Assembly (NCBI RefSeq): GCF_028293835.1
Contig: NZ_JAQGNX010000001.1
Span: 1-64,000, forward strand
DNA from: Pseudomonas sp.
Lineage (GTDB): Bacteria; Pseudomonadota; Gammaproteobacteria; Pseudomonadales; Pseudomonadaceae
Direction of reading: 5' to 3'
DNA length: 64,000 nt
Shown here: positions 8,196-18,089 of the stretch, one piece after another
How positions within the stretch are numbered: position 1 is the first letter of the stretch
Layout of the letters: every line of letters starts with the position of its first letter
Program-made: the position numbers and the translations under genes
Notes under the pieces: model-generated
The model's input: only the letters and a program-made list of their open reading frames with translations
Told to the model about the DNA's origin: nothing
Databases searched by the model: none

Positions 8196-8492
8196 TTAAT
8201 AGCCCTCTTCCTCGTCTTCATTGACCCGGTCGCGCAATTCTTTTCCCGGTTTGAAGTGAGGGACGAACTTGCCATCCAGGCTAACGGATTGGCCAGTCTT
8301 CGGGTTCCGGCCTACGCGGGGGGCACGGTAATGAAGGGAGAAGCTGCCAAAGCCACGTATCTCGATGCGATCACCGGTGGCGAGGCATTGGGACATTTGC
8401 TCAAGCATTGTCTTGATGGCCAGCTCGACATCCTTGGATGAGAGCAGTCCCTGATGGGTGACAATTCGTTCGATCAACTCCGACTTCGTCAT
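8196..8492 (-). CDS. ihfB: Integration host factor beta subunit
   Basis: A 98-residue HU/IHF-family protein beginning [15 protein letters not shown], with the DNA-intercalating arm [10 protein letters not shown] and the segment [15 protein letters not shown] that defines IHF-beta. It pairs with IHF-alpha to bend DNA about 160 degrees at specific sites and acts in transcription, recombination and replication. The acidic C-terminal tail NEDEEEGY is common in pseudomonads. It lies downstream of rpsA, the usual position, but two small exported-protein genes and a terminator separate them here. Confidence 0.97.
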   Translation of the reverse strand: MTKSELIERIVTHQGLLSSKDVELAIKTMLEQMSQCLATGDRIEIRGFGSFSLHYRAPRVGRNPKTGQSVSLDGKFVPHFKPGKELRDRVNEDEEEGY

Positions 8493-8656
8493 ATTTTTCC
8501 CTTCTGTTTCAAGCAGCTAGGTAAAGCGCTTCAAAGGTTTTAGCATGACTTGAAGGATTTGAACAGTCCGAGGGTTGACTTATCTGGATGGACGAATGGG
8601 CTCGAGTGCTACGGATGTTATTTTTCACAAAACGACTGCACGAAGGTCCCTGCTGA

Positions 8657-8938
8657 CTAATGGCAAACGATCAGCATGCGGCGACTAAAATAGCCTGCAG
8701 GGTTCCAGCCAAACGCATAGTCATCGGGATCTTCTTTGACATCGCTGGACTTGGCGATGACCTTGTAAGCGCGGGGGCGGCACACATGCTCGGCCCGGGT
8801 ATAGCACCGGTCCCAGTTGGAAAACATACCTGAACATTCAACCCGTACCGCGCTTTGACCGCGTACGGCTTTGGTTTTTTGGGCGGAGGAACAACCGGCA
8901 AGTGTGATTATTAGCAGCAATATTATAACTTGGCGCAT
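8657..8938 (-). CDS. Small putative lipoprotein, conserved hypothetical
   Basis: A 93-residue protein with a signal peptide ending in a lipobox (IILLLIITLAGCSSAQ), so Cys16 should be lipidated. The mature part is short, with four more cysteines (VECSG, DRCYT, HVCRP and the penultimate Cys), which suggests disulfides in the periplasm or outer membrane. I do not recognise the domain. It stands alone between ihfB and another small exported protein, all on the minus strand. No function is proposed. Confidence 0.65.
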   Translation of the reverse strand: MRQVIILLLIITLAGCSSAQKTKAVRGQSAVRVECSGMFSNWDRCYTRAEHVCRPRAYKVIAKSSDVKEDPDDYAFGWNPAGYFSRRMLIVCH

Positions 8939-9117
8939 GTATTCCCTTATGCGGGCGTGTGCCCGGCGACATCTCGGAGATGCTCTGAGTCTAGCCGGGT
9001 ATGGGCCTGACTGTCTGCATCGGAAAGATAAGCGCGGGACGCGGGAATATTCCTACAGAAAATGTTGGAGGCGGGACTCTCGGGCCGGGCGGTCTATGCG
9101 GGCGGATTGCAGACAGC

Positions 9118-9143
9118 AAAAAGCCCGGATAACCGGGCTTTTT
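9118..9143 (-). terminator. Rho-independent terminator
   Basis: AAAAAGCCCGG ATAA CCGGGCTTTTT: an 11-bp perfect stem with a 4-base loop and a T-run on both strands. It lies about 30 bases after the stop of the small exported-protein gene at 9172-9408 and should end its transcript; it could also act in the other direction. Confidence 0.9.
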
Positions 9144-9171
9144 GGCTGACCCCTGTAGGGCTGTCAGTCAA

Positions 9172-9408
9172 TCAATAGCGCTGATACTGCGAACCGAACT
9201 CTTTGCGGTTTTCAGCGACGATCACGTTGCCGTGCAGGTTAGCTTCCAGACGATCAAACGTCTTGGCTGTGTTGTCAGCAACGCGGACGTGATCCGATTC
9301 AGCGACAACCACCGGCTTGGCGGCCGACGTGCTGGTCATAGGGCTGGCGAAGGCTGAAGTAGCGGCCAGAACCGAAAGGGCAAAGCCGAAAGCGATGGTA
9401 GTTTTCAT
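9172..9408 (-). CDS. Small secreted/periplasmic protein, hypothetical
   Basis: A 78-residue protein with a clear Sec signal peptide (MKTTIAFGFALSVLAATSAFASPM, likely cleavage after AFA-S). The mature part of about 55 residues has no cysteine, is polar and ends in EFGSQYQRY. I do not recognise a family, although such small exported proteins are common in Pseudomonas. It has its own Shine-Dalgarno (CTGGAGCTTAACC) and a strong terminator downstream, so it is probably a free-standing, well-expressed gene. Confidence 0.65.
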   Translation of the reverse strand: MKTTIAFGFALSVLAATSAFASPMTSTSAAKPVVVAESDHVRVADNTAKTFDRLEANLHGNVIVAENRKEFGSQYQRY

Positions 9409-9744
9409 GGTTAAGCTCCAGTAGGTAGTTCAAGAGAGGTTGTTGGAAGCGATGGCGCTAAGTTACCGCCCTGCCCTTCATATGAAAAACCACGGGTAAG
9501 CATGATGACTATTGTTGGTGTTGATTCGTGGGGTTCGCCGACGGAGGTCGGTGTATCAGGCGACACCGAGTTGTGGCCATTTGCGGGTAAGCCTGTTCCA
9601 CAGGATCCATAGGAGGGTCCGCCACGTCTTCGACGCCGCGCTGTCGCGCAGCAAACACAAACCTGTAGGTGCAGGGCCTTCACTAAATCGCAGGCATGAA
9701 AAAGGGCGACCGAAGTCGCCCTTTTTCTAATGGTTAATCAGAAC
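9409..9744. other. Intergenic region downstream of rpsA
   Basis: About 336 bases holding the rpsA terminator at its right end and the promoter/ribosome-binding site of the small secreted-protein gene at its left end. The middle shows several short imperfect palindromes, such as CGACGCCGCGCTGTCGCG, typical of Pseudomonas intergenic repeats, and a CCTGTAGGTGCAGG near 9661. No gene is supported. Confidence 0.5.
9699..9726 (-). terminator. Rho-independent terminator of rpsA
   Basis: AAAAAGGGCGAC CGAA GTCGCCCTTTTT: a 12-bp perfect stem with a CGAA tetraloop and a T-run, 18 bases after the rpsA stop. It is symmetrical enough to work on both strands. Confidence 0.92.
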
Positions 9745-11436
9745 TTAGTTCTGTTTTTCCATTTGTGCGCGAAGCAGGTCACCAATGGTGGTAGGACCTG
9801 TGCTTTCCGCAGCTTCTGGCTTAGTGCGCAGGCTTTGGATAGCTTCTTTCTCGTCTTCAACGTCTTTCGACTTGATGGACAATTGGATTACGCGGCTCTT
9901 GCGGTCAACGCTGATGATCTTGGCTTCAACTTCTTCGCCTTCTTTCAGAACGTTACGCGCGTCTTCAACGCGGTCACGGCTGATTTCGGAGGCTTTCAGG
10001 GAAGCTTCGATGTCGTCGGCCAGAGTGATGATGGCGCCTTTGGCGTCAACTTCTTTAACGATACCGCGAACGATAGCGCCTTTGTCGTTGGTCATCACGT
10101 ACTCGGAGAACGGATCGCTTTCCAGCTGCTTGATACCCAGCGAGATGCGCTCACGCTCTGGATCAACAGACAGGATCACGGTGTCGAGCTCGTCGCCCTT
10201 CTTGAAGCGACGTACGGCTTCTTCGCCCACTTCGTTCCAGGAGATGTCGGACAGGTGAACCAGGCCGTCGATGCCGCCGTCCAGACCAATGAAGATACCG
10301 AAATCGGTGATCGACTTGATGGTGCCGGAGATTTTATCGCCCTTGTTGAACTGGCCAGAGAAATCTTCCCATGGGTTAGATTTGCACTGCTTGATGCCGA
10401 GGGAGATACGACGACGCTCTTCGTCGATGTCCAGAACCATAACTTCCACTTCGTCGCCAACTTGTACGACTTTCGAAGGGTGGATGTTTTTGTTGGTCCA
10501 GTCCATTTCGGAAACGTGTACCAGGCCTTCAACGCCTTCTTCCAGCTCAGCGAAGCAGCCGTAGTCGGTCAGGTTGGTAACACGAGCGGTCACGCGAGTG
10601 CCTTCTGGGTAACGCGCTTTGATAGCGACCCATGGATCTTCGCCCAACTGCTTCAGACCCAGGGAAACACGATTGCGTTCGCGATCGTACTTCAGGACCT
10701 TGACATCGATCTCATCGCCAACGTTGACGATTTCCGATGGATGCTTGATACGTTTCCAAGCCATGTCGGTAATGTGCAGCAGGCCATCGACGCCACCCAG
10801 ATCGACGAATGCGCCGTAATCGGTGAGGTTTTTGACGATACCTTTGACTTGCTGACCTTCTTGCAAGGATTCCAGCAGAGCTTCGCGCTCAGCGCTGTTC
10901 TCGGCTTCAAGGACGCTACGGCGGGAAACGACAACGTTGTTGCGTTTCTGGTCGAGTTTGATGACCTTGAATTCGAGCTCTTTGCCTTCCAGGTGGGTGG
11001 TGTCGCGCACTGGGCGGACATCAACCAGAGAACCAGGCAGGAACGCACGGATGCCGTTAACGTCGACAGTGAAGCCGCCTTTAACCTTACCGTTGATAAC
11101 GCCCTTGACCACTTCTTCAGCTGCGAAAGCCGCTTCCAGAACGATCCAGCACTCAGCACGCTTGGCTTTTTCGCGGGACAGCTTGGTTTCGCCAAAGCCA
11201 TCTTCGACCGCGTCCAGTGCAACGTGCACTTCGTCGCCGATCTTGATGGTCAGCTCGCCAGCATCGTTGTGGAACTGCTCAAGCGGGATGAGGCCTTCAG
11301 ATTTCAGACCGGCGTGGACCGTCACCCAACCAGCCTGGTAATCGATATCAACGATGATCGCGGTGATGATCGAACCGGCCTGAAGGTTGAGGGTCTTTAG
11401 GCTTTCTTCAAAAAGTTCTGCAAAGCTTTCGCTCAT
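9745..11436 (-). CDS. rpsA: 30S ribosomal protein S1
   Basis: A 563-residue protein built from six S1/OB-fold repeats; the first two are divergent, and repeats three to six share motifs such as [47 protein letters not shown] and [26 protein letters not shown]1 anchors mRNA on the small subunit and is needed to start translation of most mRNAs. Length and start ([12 protein letters not shown]) are standard for gamma-proteobacteria. It follows cmk in the same direction, the conserved cmk-rpsA pair, and ends at a strong terminator. Codon use is that of a highly expressed gene. Confidence 0.98.
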   Translation of the reverse strand: MSESFAELFEESLKTLNLQAGSIITAIIVDIDYQAGWVTVHAGLKSEGLIPLEQFHNDAGELTIKIGDEVHVALDAVEDGFGETKLSREKAKRAECWIVLEAAFAAEEVVKGVINGKVKGGFTVDVNGIRAFLPGSLVDVRPVRDTTHLEGKELEFKVIKLDQKRNNVVVSRRSVLEAENSAEREALLESLQEGQQVKGIVKNLTDYGAFVDLGGVDGLLHITDMAWKRIKHPSEIVNVGDEIDVKVLKYDRERNRVSLGLKQLGEDPWVAIKARYPEGTRVTARVTNLTDYGCFAELEEGVEGLVHVSEMDWTNKNIHPSKVVQVGDEVEVMVLDIDEERRRISLGIKQCKSNPWEDFSGQFNKGDKISGTIKSITDFGIFIGLDGGIDGLVHLSDISWNEVGEEAVRRFKKGDELDTVILSVDPERERISLGIKQLESDPFSEYVMTNDKGAIVRGIVKEVDAKGAIITLADDIEASLKASEISRDRVEDARNVLKEGEEVEAKIISVDRKSRVIQLSIKSKDVEDEKEAIQSLRTKPEAAESTGPTTIGDLLRAQMEKQN

Positions 11437-11558
11437 TTTAATTCCTGTTGATCAAGGGCGAAGAATACGCCCATCTGCCACATTCCAGACAACGTGGGTT
11501 TCGTTCAAGTAAAAGAAAGCCTGTGGGACTATGACTGGTCTCCCACACGCTTCTTCTG

Positions 11559-12248
11559 TCATCCGGCGATATCGCGTAATGCGACTTCACTCAAGATGCG
11601 TTCCAACACCTGCTCAATCGATAATTCGGTGGAATCCAGCTGTATGGCGTCATGCGCCGGCTTGAGCGGGGCTACCGCTCGCTGGGTGTCACGCTCATCG
11701 CGTGCACATATCTCATCTAGCAGACTCGACAGACTAACATCATCACCCTTGGCCTTCAACTGCAAGTAACGGCGACGGGCACGTTCCTCGGCCGTAGCGG
11801 TAAGAAAAATCTTCAACGGCGCGTCGGGAAAAACCACCGTACCCATGTCGCGACCGTCTGCCACAAGGCCTGGCGCTTCGAGGAAGGCGCGCTGACGCTG
11901 GAGCAATGCATCGCGAACCGCAGGCAAAGAAGCGACCTGTGACGCGCCATTACCAATCTGTTCGTTGCGGATGGCGTGGGTAACGTCCTCGCCTTCGAGG
12001 GTAATACGCTGCCCATGATCATCGTTGCCGGCATTGAACTGCACGTCCAGGTGCGCGGCGAGCAATTTCAGCGCTTCTTCGTTGGTCAGGTCGACGCCGT
12101 GGTTGCGTGCAGCGAAGGCCAGCAAGCGATACAGCGCACCGGAATCCAGCAGGCACCAGCCCAAATGCTTGGCCAATCTGCCGGCGACCGTGCCTTTACC
12201 GGAACCGCTAGGCCCGTCGATGGTGATGACTGGAGGTTGAATCTTCAC
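11559..12248 (-). CDS. cmk: Cytidylate kinase
   Basis: A 229-residue NMP kinase that phosphorylates CMP and dCMP. The P-loop is [17 protein letters not shown], followed by [36 protein letters not shown], and the lid/Arg region [15 protein letters not shown]. It overlaps the stop of tyrA-aroA by 4 bases and precedes rpsA, so it is the link between the aromatic amino acid genes and S1 in the conserved supra-operon. Confidence 0.97.
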   Translation of the reverse strand: MKIQPPVITIDGPSGSGKGTVAGRLAKHLGWCLLDSGALYRLLAFAARNHGVDLTNEEALKLLAAHLDVQFNAGNDDHGQRITLEGEDVTHAIRNEQIGNGASQVASLPAVRDALLQRQRAFLEAPGLVADGRDMGTVVFPDAPLKIFLTATAEERARRRYLQLKAKGDDVSLSSLLDEICARDERDTQRAVAPLKPAHDAIQLDSTELSIEQVLERILSEVALRDIAG

Positions 12249-14491
12249 GACTGCGCCTCTTTAACGACCCGCATGCCGACTTTCCCACACAATTCGAGGA
12301 AGTTGGGGAACGAAGTGGCAACGTTGGCGCAGTCATGAATGCGGATCGGCGCCGACGCACGCAGGGAAGCCACGCTGAAGGCCATGCCAATCCGGTGATC
12401 GCCATGGGCGTGGACTTCACCGCCGCTGAACGCGTCAGCGCCAAAGCCAGCGCCATCAATAATGATGCCGTCTGCGGTTGGCTCAGCTTTGACGCCCAAG
12501 GCGAGTAAGCCGTCCGCCATGACCTGAATGCGGTCTGACTCTTTGACGCGAAGCTCTTCGGCGCCGCGCAATACCGTACGCCCATCGGCACAGGCCGCAG
12601 CCACGAACAGCACCGGAAATTCGTCGATGGCTAATGGCACCAGTTCTTCGGGGATGTCGATGCCTTTGAGTTTGGCCGAGCGCACGCGCAGGTCAGCCAC
12701 AGGCTCGCCGCCGACTTCCCGTTGGTTTTCGAGGGTGATGTCAGCGCCCATCAACCGAAGGATGTCGATGACCCCGGTGCGGGTCGGGTTGATGCCGACG
12801 TGTTCCAGCAGTAAATCCGAGTTTTCGGCAATTGACGCCGCCACCAGGAAGAACGCCGACGAGGAGATATCCGCAGGCACTTCGATGTGGGTCGCGGTCA
12901 GCGTGTGGCCAGATTCCACGGAAGCGGTGCTGCCCTCGGTGGTTACCGGGTAGCCAAAACCGCGCAGCATGCGTTCGGTATGATCGCGGGTTGGTGCGGG
13001 CTCGGTGACGCGGGTTTCGCCCTCGGCGTACAAGCCCGCCAACAACAGGCAGGATTTAACCTGGGCACTCGCCATCGGCAAGGTGTACGTCAGACCTGTC
13101 AGACGCTTGCCGCCACGGATGACCATCGGCGGACGGCCTTCAGCGGCAGTCTCGATCACGGCGCCCATTTCCCGCAAGGGATTGGCCACGCGATTCATCG
13201 GACGCTTGGACAATGACGGGTCGCCGGTCAGGGTGCTGTCGAAACTTTGCGCCGCCAGCAAACCGGACAGCAGGCGCATGGAAGTGCCGGAGTTGCCCAG
13301 ATAGATCGGGCCCGGAGCCGCTTTCAAGCCATGCAGGCCGACCCCGTGAACGGTCACGCGGCCATGGTTCGGGCCTTCAATGACCACGCCCATGTCACGG
13401 AACGCCTGGATGGTCGCCAGGGCGTCTTCGCCTTCGAGGAAGCCTTCGACTTCGGTAGTGCCTTCGGCCAGGGAGCCGAGCATGATCGAGCGGTGAGAAA
13501 TTGATTTGTCGCCTGGAACTCGGATGCGTCCGGAAACGCGTCCACCAGGGTTAGCCAGGAAGATCAGGTCGTTGGAGTTCATAGCGTCCACATAGGCCCG
13601 ACGGGCCAGGATTTTACTGAAATGCTCGCGAGCAACACGGGCGCGGGTGAAGACGCCCAACAATTGATGCCCATCCCCTGCATCGACCGCGTCGCGCAAG
13701 GCGTCGAGATCGCTGCGAAATGTATCTAATGTGCGTAACACCGCCTCGCGGTTGGCGAGAAAGATGTCGTGCCACATCACCGGGTCGCTTCCGGCGATTC
13801 TTGTGAAATCGCGAAAACCACCCGCAGCGTATCGAAAAATGTCCAGATTTTCGTTGCGTTTGGCCAGTGAATCCACCAGACCAAAGGCCAGCAGGTGCGG
13901 CAAATGACTGGTGGCGGCCAACACTTCGTCGTGGCGCTCGACCTGCATGTGCTCAACATCTGCGCCCAGCTCAGACCATAAGCGGTCGATCAGGGCCAAT
14001 GCCGCCGGGTCAGTTTCGGCCAGCGGGGTCAAAATAACTTTGTGGCGACGGAACAGCTGGGCGTTGGACGCTTCCACCCCGCTCTGCTCGGACCCGGCAA
14101 TCGGATGCCCAGGCACAAAGCGCGCGGGACAATTACCAAAGGCCAGGCGCGCGGCACGCACTACATTACCCTTGGCGCTGCCGACGTCGGTCAACACCGC
14201 GTCACCCAAGTCGAATGTCGCCAACAGCGCCAACAGTTTTTCCATCGCCAGAATAGGCACGGCGAGCATGATGACGTCAGCGCCGCGACAGGCGGCAGCA
14301 ATGTCGCCTTCGCAGCGATCAACCACACCTAGCTCAATGGCCAACTCGCATGAGTGCGGGTTCAGATCGACACCCACCACTTCCCCACACAGCCCGCTTT
14401 CACGCAGGCCTTTGGCAAAGGAGCCGCCGATTAAACCGAGGCCGATCACCACCAGGCGACTGATCATAGGCCGGGCCGATTGCAGTGGCAT
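12245..14491 (-). CDS. Bifunctional prephenate dehydrogenase / EPSP synthase
   Basis: A natural fusion of TyrA and AroA, about 748 residues. The N-terminal ~290 residues are NAD-dependent prephenate (or arogenate) dehydrogenase ([43 protein letters not shown]). The remainder is 3-phosphoshikimate 1-carboxyvinyltransferase ([72 protein letters not shown]). It joins the last shikimate-pathway step but one with the tyrosine branch. The track runs to 14548; I prefer the ATG at 14491, 4 bases after the hisC stop, with the ATG at 14467 (MISRLVVIG) as an alternative, since Shine-Dalgarno sequences are weak at both. The fusion is usual for pseudomonads. Confidence 0.95.
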   Translation of the reverse strand: MPLQSARPMISRLVVIGLGLIGGSFAKGLRESGLCGEVVGVDLNPHSCELAIELGVVDRCEGDIAAACRGADVIMLAVPILAMEKLLALLATFDLGDAVLTDVGSAKGNVVRAARLAFGNCPARFVPGHPIAGSEQSGVEASNAQLFRRHKVILTPLAETDPAALALIDRLWSELGADVEHMQVERHDEVLAATSHLPHLLAFGLVDSLAKRNENLDIFRYAAGGFRDFTRIAGSDPVMWHDIFLANREAVLRTLDTFRSDLDALRDAVDAGDGHQLLGVFTRARVAREHFSKILARRAYVDAMNSNDLIFLANPGGRVSGRIRVPGDKSISHRSIMLGSLAEGTTEVEGFLEGEDALATIQAFRDMGVVIEGPNHGRVTVHGVGLHGLKAAPGPIYLGNSGTSMRLLSGLLAAQSFDSTLTGDPSLSKRPMNRVANPLREMGAVIETAAEGRPPMVIRGGKRLTGLTYTLPMASAQVKSCLLLAGLYAEGETRVTEPAPTRDHTERMLRGFGYPVTTEGSTASVESGHTLTATHIEVPADISSSAFFLVAASIAENSDLLLEHVGINPTRTGVIDILRLMGADITLENQREVGGEPVADLRVRSAKLKGIDIPEELVPLAIDEFPVLFVAAACADGRTVLRGAEELRVKESDRIQVMADGLLALGVKAEPTADGIIIDGAGFGADAFSGGEVHAHGDHRIGMAFSVASLRASAPIRIHDCANVATSFPNFLELCGKVGMRVVKEAQS

Positions 14492-14495
14492 GACA

Positions 14496-15608
14496 TCAAC
14501 CACGCGCCAGCACCGTCGCCAACGCGTCGAGGAACCGCAGATTTTCACTCGGCAGGCCGATGCTCACCCGCAGGTGATTGGGCATGCCGTAACCAGCAAT
14601 CGGACGCACGATTACACCTTCGCCCAGCAGCCCTTGATACACCGAGGCGCTTTCGCGACCGAGATCAACGGCCAGGAAGTTGGCTTTCGATGCAATCCAG
14701 CTCAGGCCCAGCTCGCGTAGACCCTGCTCCAGCGAGCGCATGCCCACTTCGTTCAGGCGGCGGCTTTCAGCGACATACTCGACATCGTCCAGCGCTGCAC
14801 AGGCGGCCGCCAGTGCAAGGCTGTTCACATTGAATGGCTGGCGGACGCGATTGAGTACATCTGCAACGGCTGGCGATGACAAGCCATAGCCGACACGCAA
14901 CGACGCCAGGCCATAGGCTTTGGAAAAGGTGCGCGAGACCAGCAAGTTCGGATAGTCAGCCAGATAATCCAGGCCGTTCGGCAGGTCGCTGCCCGCGGCG
15001 TATTCGATATAAGCCTCGTCCAGCACCACCACGACAGTGGCCGGCACTTTGGCAAGGAAATCAGCCAACGCGCTCGGACCAAACCAGGTCCCGGTGGGGT
15101 TGTTCGGATTAGCGATGAACACCACGCGGGTGTCGCTATCGATAGCGGCCAACATGGCTGGCAGGTCGTGGCCCCACTCTTTGGCGGGCGCGACGCGGGC
15201 ATCGGCGCCTACCGCTTGGGTGACAATCGGATAGATGGCGAATGCATGCTCACTGAACACCGCATTCAAGCCCGGCGCCAAATAGGCACGGGCGACCAGT
15301 TCCAGAATGTCGTTGGAACCGTTGCCCAACGTCACTTGATTGGCCTGAACACCGCAACGCTCAGACAGCTTGGCTTTGAGATCAAAGCCGTTGCCGTCCG
15401 GATAACGCGTTAGCTCGGCCAATTCGCGGTGAATCGCTGCCAAGGCTTTGGGACTGGCACCCAGAGGGTTTTCGTTGCTGGCCAATTTGATAATGCCGGC
15501 CGGATCGATGTTCAGCTCGCGCGCCAATTCATCCACAGGCTTGCCCGGGACGTATGGCGAGAGTTTTTGCACGCCTGGCTGGGCCAGAGCGAGGAAATCG
15601 CTGCTCAT
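14496..15608 (-). CDS. hisC: Histidinol-phosphate aminotransferase (aromatic aminotransferase type)
   Basis: A 370-residue fold-type I PLP enzyme: IKLASNENPLGASPKAL near the N terminus, FIANPNNPTGTWF, VVLDEAYIEYA, and SRTFSKAYGLASLRVGYG with the PLP lysine. In this position, between pheA and tyrA-aroA, the HisC2-type enzyme is thought to serve phenylalanine and tyrosine formation as well as histidine synthesis. The start is set by AAAGG nine bases before the ATG at 15608; the track's extra 18 codons have no family match. A palindrome lies just upstream at 15661-15694. Confidence 0.95.
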   Translation of the reverse strand: MSSDFLALAQPGVQKLSPYVPGKPVDELARELNIDPAGIIKLASNENPLGASPKALAAIHRELAELTRYPDGNGFDLKAKLSERCGVQANQVTLGNGSNDILELVARAYLAPGLNAVFSEHAFAIYPIVTQAVGADARVAPAKEWGHDLPAMLAAIDSDTRVVFIANPNNPTGTWFGPSALADFLAKVPATVVVVLDEAYIEYAAGSDLPNGLDYLADYPNLLVSRTFSKAYGLASLRVGYGLSSPAVADVLNRVRQPFNVNSLALAAACAALDDVEYVAESRRLNEVGMRSLEQGLRELGLSWIASKANFLAVDLGRESASVYQGLLGEGVIVRPIAGYGMPNHLRVSIGLPSENLRFLDALATVLARG

Positions 15609-15660
15609 GCTAGTAAACCTTTTATCAAATAACCCATAACTTATTGAATTCGCACACACC

Positions 15661-15694
15661 AACTGTAGGAGCGAACGTGTTCGTTCCTACAGTT
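15661..15694. repeat. REP-like palindrome between pheA and hisC
   Basis: AACTGTAGGAGCGAAC followed by GTTCGTTCCTACAGTT around a central TG forms a near-perfect 16-bp-arm palindrome with one mismatch. The TGTAGGAGC core is the common Pseudomonas extragenic repeat. In the transcript it would form a stem-loop between two operon genes. Confidence 0.75.
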
Positions 15695-15739
15695 AATCTT
15701 CGGCAGCTCCCACAGTTACCGTGTTTGCCGCACGTTCTT

Positions 15740-16834
15740 TTACAAAACCGCTTTCGGGTACGAACCGAGCACTTTTAGCGCGACGGCTTCCTGACTGATC
15801 TGCTCCAGCACGGCTTTGATCAGCGGATCCCGGTGATGGCCCACGAAATCGATGAAGAACACGTAGGTCCATTTACCGCTGCGCGAAGGCCGGGTCTCGA
15901 TGCGAGTCAGGTCGATCCCGTTCTGATGGAACGGCACCAGTAATTCGTGCAACGCACCGGGCTTGTTGCTCATCGACACAATAATCGAGGTTTTGTCATC
16001 GCCAGTCGGCGGGACTTCCTGGCTGCCAATAATCAGGAAGCGCGTGGCGTTGTCCGGGCGGTCTTCAATTTTTTCGGCGATACGCGTCAGGCCGTACAGG
16101 CCAGCGGCCATGTCCCCGGCAATCGCGGCAGAACTCCATTCGCCTTTGACGCGTTTGGCGGCTTCGGCGTTGCTGGCGACGGCGATACGCTCGACGTTCG
16201 GGTAGTGCGCGTCCAGCCACTTACGGCATTGGGCCAAGGACTGAGCGTGGGAATAGATGCGGCTGATGCTGTCGGTCTTGGTGTTATCGCCGATCAACAA
16301 ATGATGGTGAATACGCAGTTCGACTTCGCCACAGATCACCATGTCGTGTTCGAGGAAGCTGTCGAGGGTGTGATTGACAGCGCCCTCGGTGGAGTTTTCC
16401 ACCGGGACCACGCCGAAGTTCACCGACCCTGCGGCGACTTCACGGAACACTTCGTCGATAGCGGCCATGGGCAGGCTGATCACGGCGTGGCCAAAATGCT
16501 TCATGGCCGCTGCCTGAGTGAACGTGCCTTCCGGACCGAGGTACGAAACTTTCAATGGCTGCTCAAGCGCCAGGCACGAAGACATGATTTCGCGGAACAA
16601 ACGCGCCATTTCTTCGTTGCCCAACGGCCCTTTGTTGCGCTCCATCACACGCTTCAGCACCTGGGCTTCGCGTTCTGGACGGTAGAAAACCGGCACTTCG
16701 CCTTCCTTCAGCGAGGCCATTTTCACCCGTGCAACTTCTTGCGCACAGCGGGCGCGCTCACTGATCAACTCCAGGACTTTCTCGTCCAGGCTGTCGATGC
16801 GTACCCGCAGCGCCTTGAGTTCTTGTTCAGACAT
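15740..16834 (-). CDS. pheA: Bifunctional chorismate mutase / prephenate dehydratase (P-protein)
   Basis: A 364-residue enzyme. Residues 1-90 are an AroQ-type chorismate mutase (LKALRVRIDSLDEKVLELISERARCAQEVARVK). Then comes prephenate dehydratase (VSYLGPEGTFTQAA, NFGVVPVENSTEGAV, ATRFLIIG), and a C-terminal ACT domain (SNKPGALHELLVPF, IETRPSRSGKW), where phenylalanine normally inhibits the enzyme. It overlaps the serC stop by one base, so the two are translationally coupled. It works with hisC and tyrA-aroA beside it in phenylalanine and tyrosine synthesis. Confidence 0.97.
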   Translation of the reverse strand: MSEQELKALRVRIDSLDEKVLELISERARCAQEVARVKMASLKEGEVPVFYRPEREAQVLKRVMERNKGPLGNEEMARLFREIMSSCLALEQPLKVSYLGPEGTFTQAAAMKHFGHAVISLPMAAIDEVFREVAAGSVNFGVVPVENSTEGAVNHTLDSFLEHDMVICGEVELRIHHHLLIGDNTKTDSISRIYSHAQSLAQCRKWLDAHYPNVERIAVASNAEAAKRVKGEWSSAAIAGDMAAGLYGLTRIAEKIEDRPDNATRFLIIGSQEVPPTGDDKTSIIVSMSNKPGALHELLVPFHQNGIDLTRIETRPSRSGKWTYVFFIDFVGHHRDPLIKAVLEQISQEAVALKVLGSYPKAVL

Positions 16835-17919
16835 TAGCCGTGTTCCTTCTCGAACTCTGCCATGTAAGACACCAGGGCATTGACCCCATGGATATCTACG
16901 GCGTTATAGATGGAGGCACGCATGCCACCGACCGAACGATGGCCCTTGAGATTGAGCAGGCCGTGCGCTTCGGCACCGATCAGGAACGGCTTGTCCAGAC
17001 GATCATCGGCCAGACGGAACGGCACGTTCATCCACGAGCGATCGGGCTTGTTGATGGGGTTGCTGTACAAGCCGCTGGCGTCGATGAAGTCATACAGCGT
17101 GCGCTGTTTGAGGTCATTGCGCTTGCCCATGGCTTCAACGCCGCCTTGCTCCTTGAGCCATTCGAACACCAGACCCGACAGGTACCAGGACAACGTTGGC
17201 GGGGTGTTGTACATCGAGGCGTTATCGGCGGCGACTTTGTAGTTGAGCATGGTCGGGCAGATGGAACGGGCACGCCCCAGCAGGTCTTCGCGAATGATCA
17301 CGACGACAATGCCGCTAGGGCCGATGTTCTTTTGTGCGCCAGCGTAGATCATGCCGAATCTGGAAATGTCCACAGGTCGCGACAGAATATCCGAGGACAT
17401 GTCGGCCACCAGCGGGACATCGCCAGTCTCAGGGATCCAGTTAAATTCCAGGCCGCCAATGGTTTCGTTGGGTGCGTAGTGAACGTAGGCAGCGTCTTTG
17501 GACAGCTTCCACTCGTTCTGACCCGGAATAGCGAAATAGTCGTAAGGCTTGGCGGTGGCTGCAATGTTGACGTTGCCGTAGCGCGAAGCTTCTTCGATAG
17601 CTTTCTGCGACCAGATACCAGTGTCGATGTAATCGGCGGTGGCGTCTTCGGGCAGCAGGTTCAGCGGAATCTGTGCAAATTGCTGGCTTGCGCCGCCTTG
17701 CAGGAACAACACTTTGTAGTTCGAGGGAATGCTTAGCAGGTCGCGCAGGTCTTGTTCGGCCTTATTGGCTATGGAGACGAACTCATCGCTGCGATGACTC
17801 ATCTCCATGACCGACAGGCCTTTGCCATGCCAGTCCAGAAGTTCCGCCTGGGCACGCAGCAGAACAGCTTCGGGAAGCGCGGCAGGACCGGCGCAGAAGT
17901 TAAAAGCTCGCTTGCTCAT
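16834..17919 (-). CDS. serC: Phosphoserine aminotransferase
   Basis: A 361-residue PLP enzyme of serine and pyridoxine synthesis. Signatures are RAFNFCAGPAALPEAVL, FLQGGASQQFAQIPLNL, and DMSSDILSRPVDISRFGMIYAGAQKNIGPSG with the PLP lysine in AGAQKN. The start at 17919 is chosen because AGTGGAT precedes that ATG and the family begins MSKRAFNF; the track start is five codons earlier. It lies between gyrA and pheA in the standard Pseudomonas order gyrA-serC-pheA. A long inverted repeat separates it from gyrA. Confidence 0.97.
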   Translation of the reverse strand: MSKRAFNFCAGPAALPEAVLLRAQAELLDWHGKGLSVMEMSHRSDEFVSIANKAEQDLRDLLSIPSNYKVLFLQGGASQQFAQIPLNLLPEDATADYIDTGIWSQKAIEEASRYGNVNIAATAKPYDYFAIPGQNEWKLSKDAAYVHYAPNETIGGLEFNWIPETGDVPLVADMSSDILSRPVDISRFGMIYAGAQKNIGPSGIVVVIIREDLLGRARSICPTMLNYKVAADNASMYNTPPTLSWYLSGLVFEWLKEQGGVEAMGKRNDLKQRTLYDFIDASGLYSNPINKPDRSWMNVPFRLADDRLDKPFLIGAEAHGLLNLKGHRSVGGMRASIYNAVDIHGVNALVSYMAEFEKEHG

Positions 17920-17980
17920 ATCCACTCTCGTCAAATGCTGGGGTCTGTACGCGTTGCGTGTGTATCAAATGAACCGCATC

Positions 17981-18080
17981 TGTAGGAGCTGCCGAAGGCT
18001 GCGATCGGCCGGGAACCGGTCGCTGGACCTAAATCCATGAGGCCGTTCCGGCCTTATCGCAGCCTTCGGCAGCTCCTACA
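17981..18080. repeat. Long inverted repeat (REP pair) between gyrA and serC
   Basis: Perfect 25-base arms, TGTAGGAGCTGCCGAAGGCTGCGAT and its complement, bracket a 50-base centre that itself contains a smaller palindrome (GGCCGGGAAC / GTTCCGGCC). The same two arms recur at 62924-62985. The unit starts 9 bases after the gyrA stop and is typical of Pseudomonas REP doublets. Confidence 0.9.
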
Positions 18081-18089
18081 GGTTTTGCT

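Noticed and set aside
9730-11400. 556-codon plus-strand ORF antisense to rpsA
   Set aside because: It is a frame shadow of rpsA in high-GC DNA; the minus-strand product is an unmistakable S1 protein.
17981-18080. REP doublet as an intrinsic terminator of gyrA
   Set aside because: Very long arms without a T-run; better explained as a REP pair, although some effect on transcription is possible.
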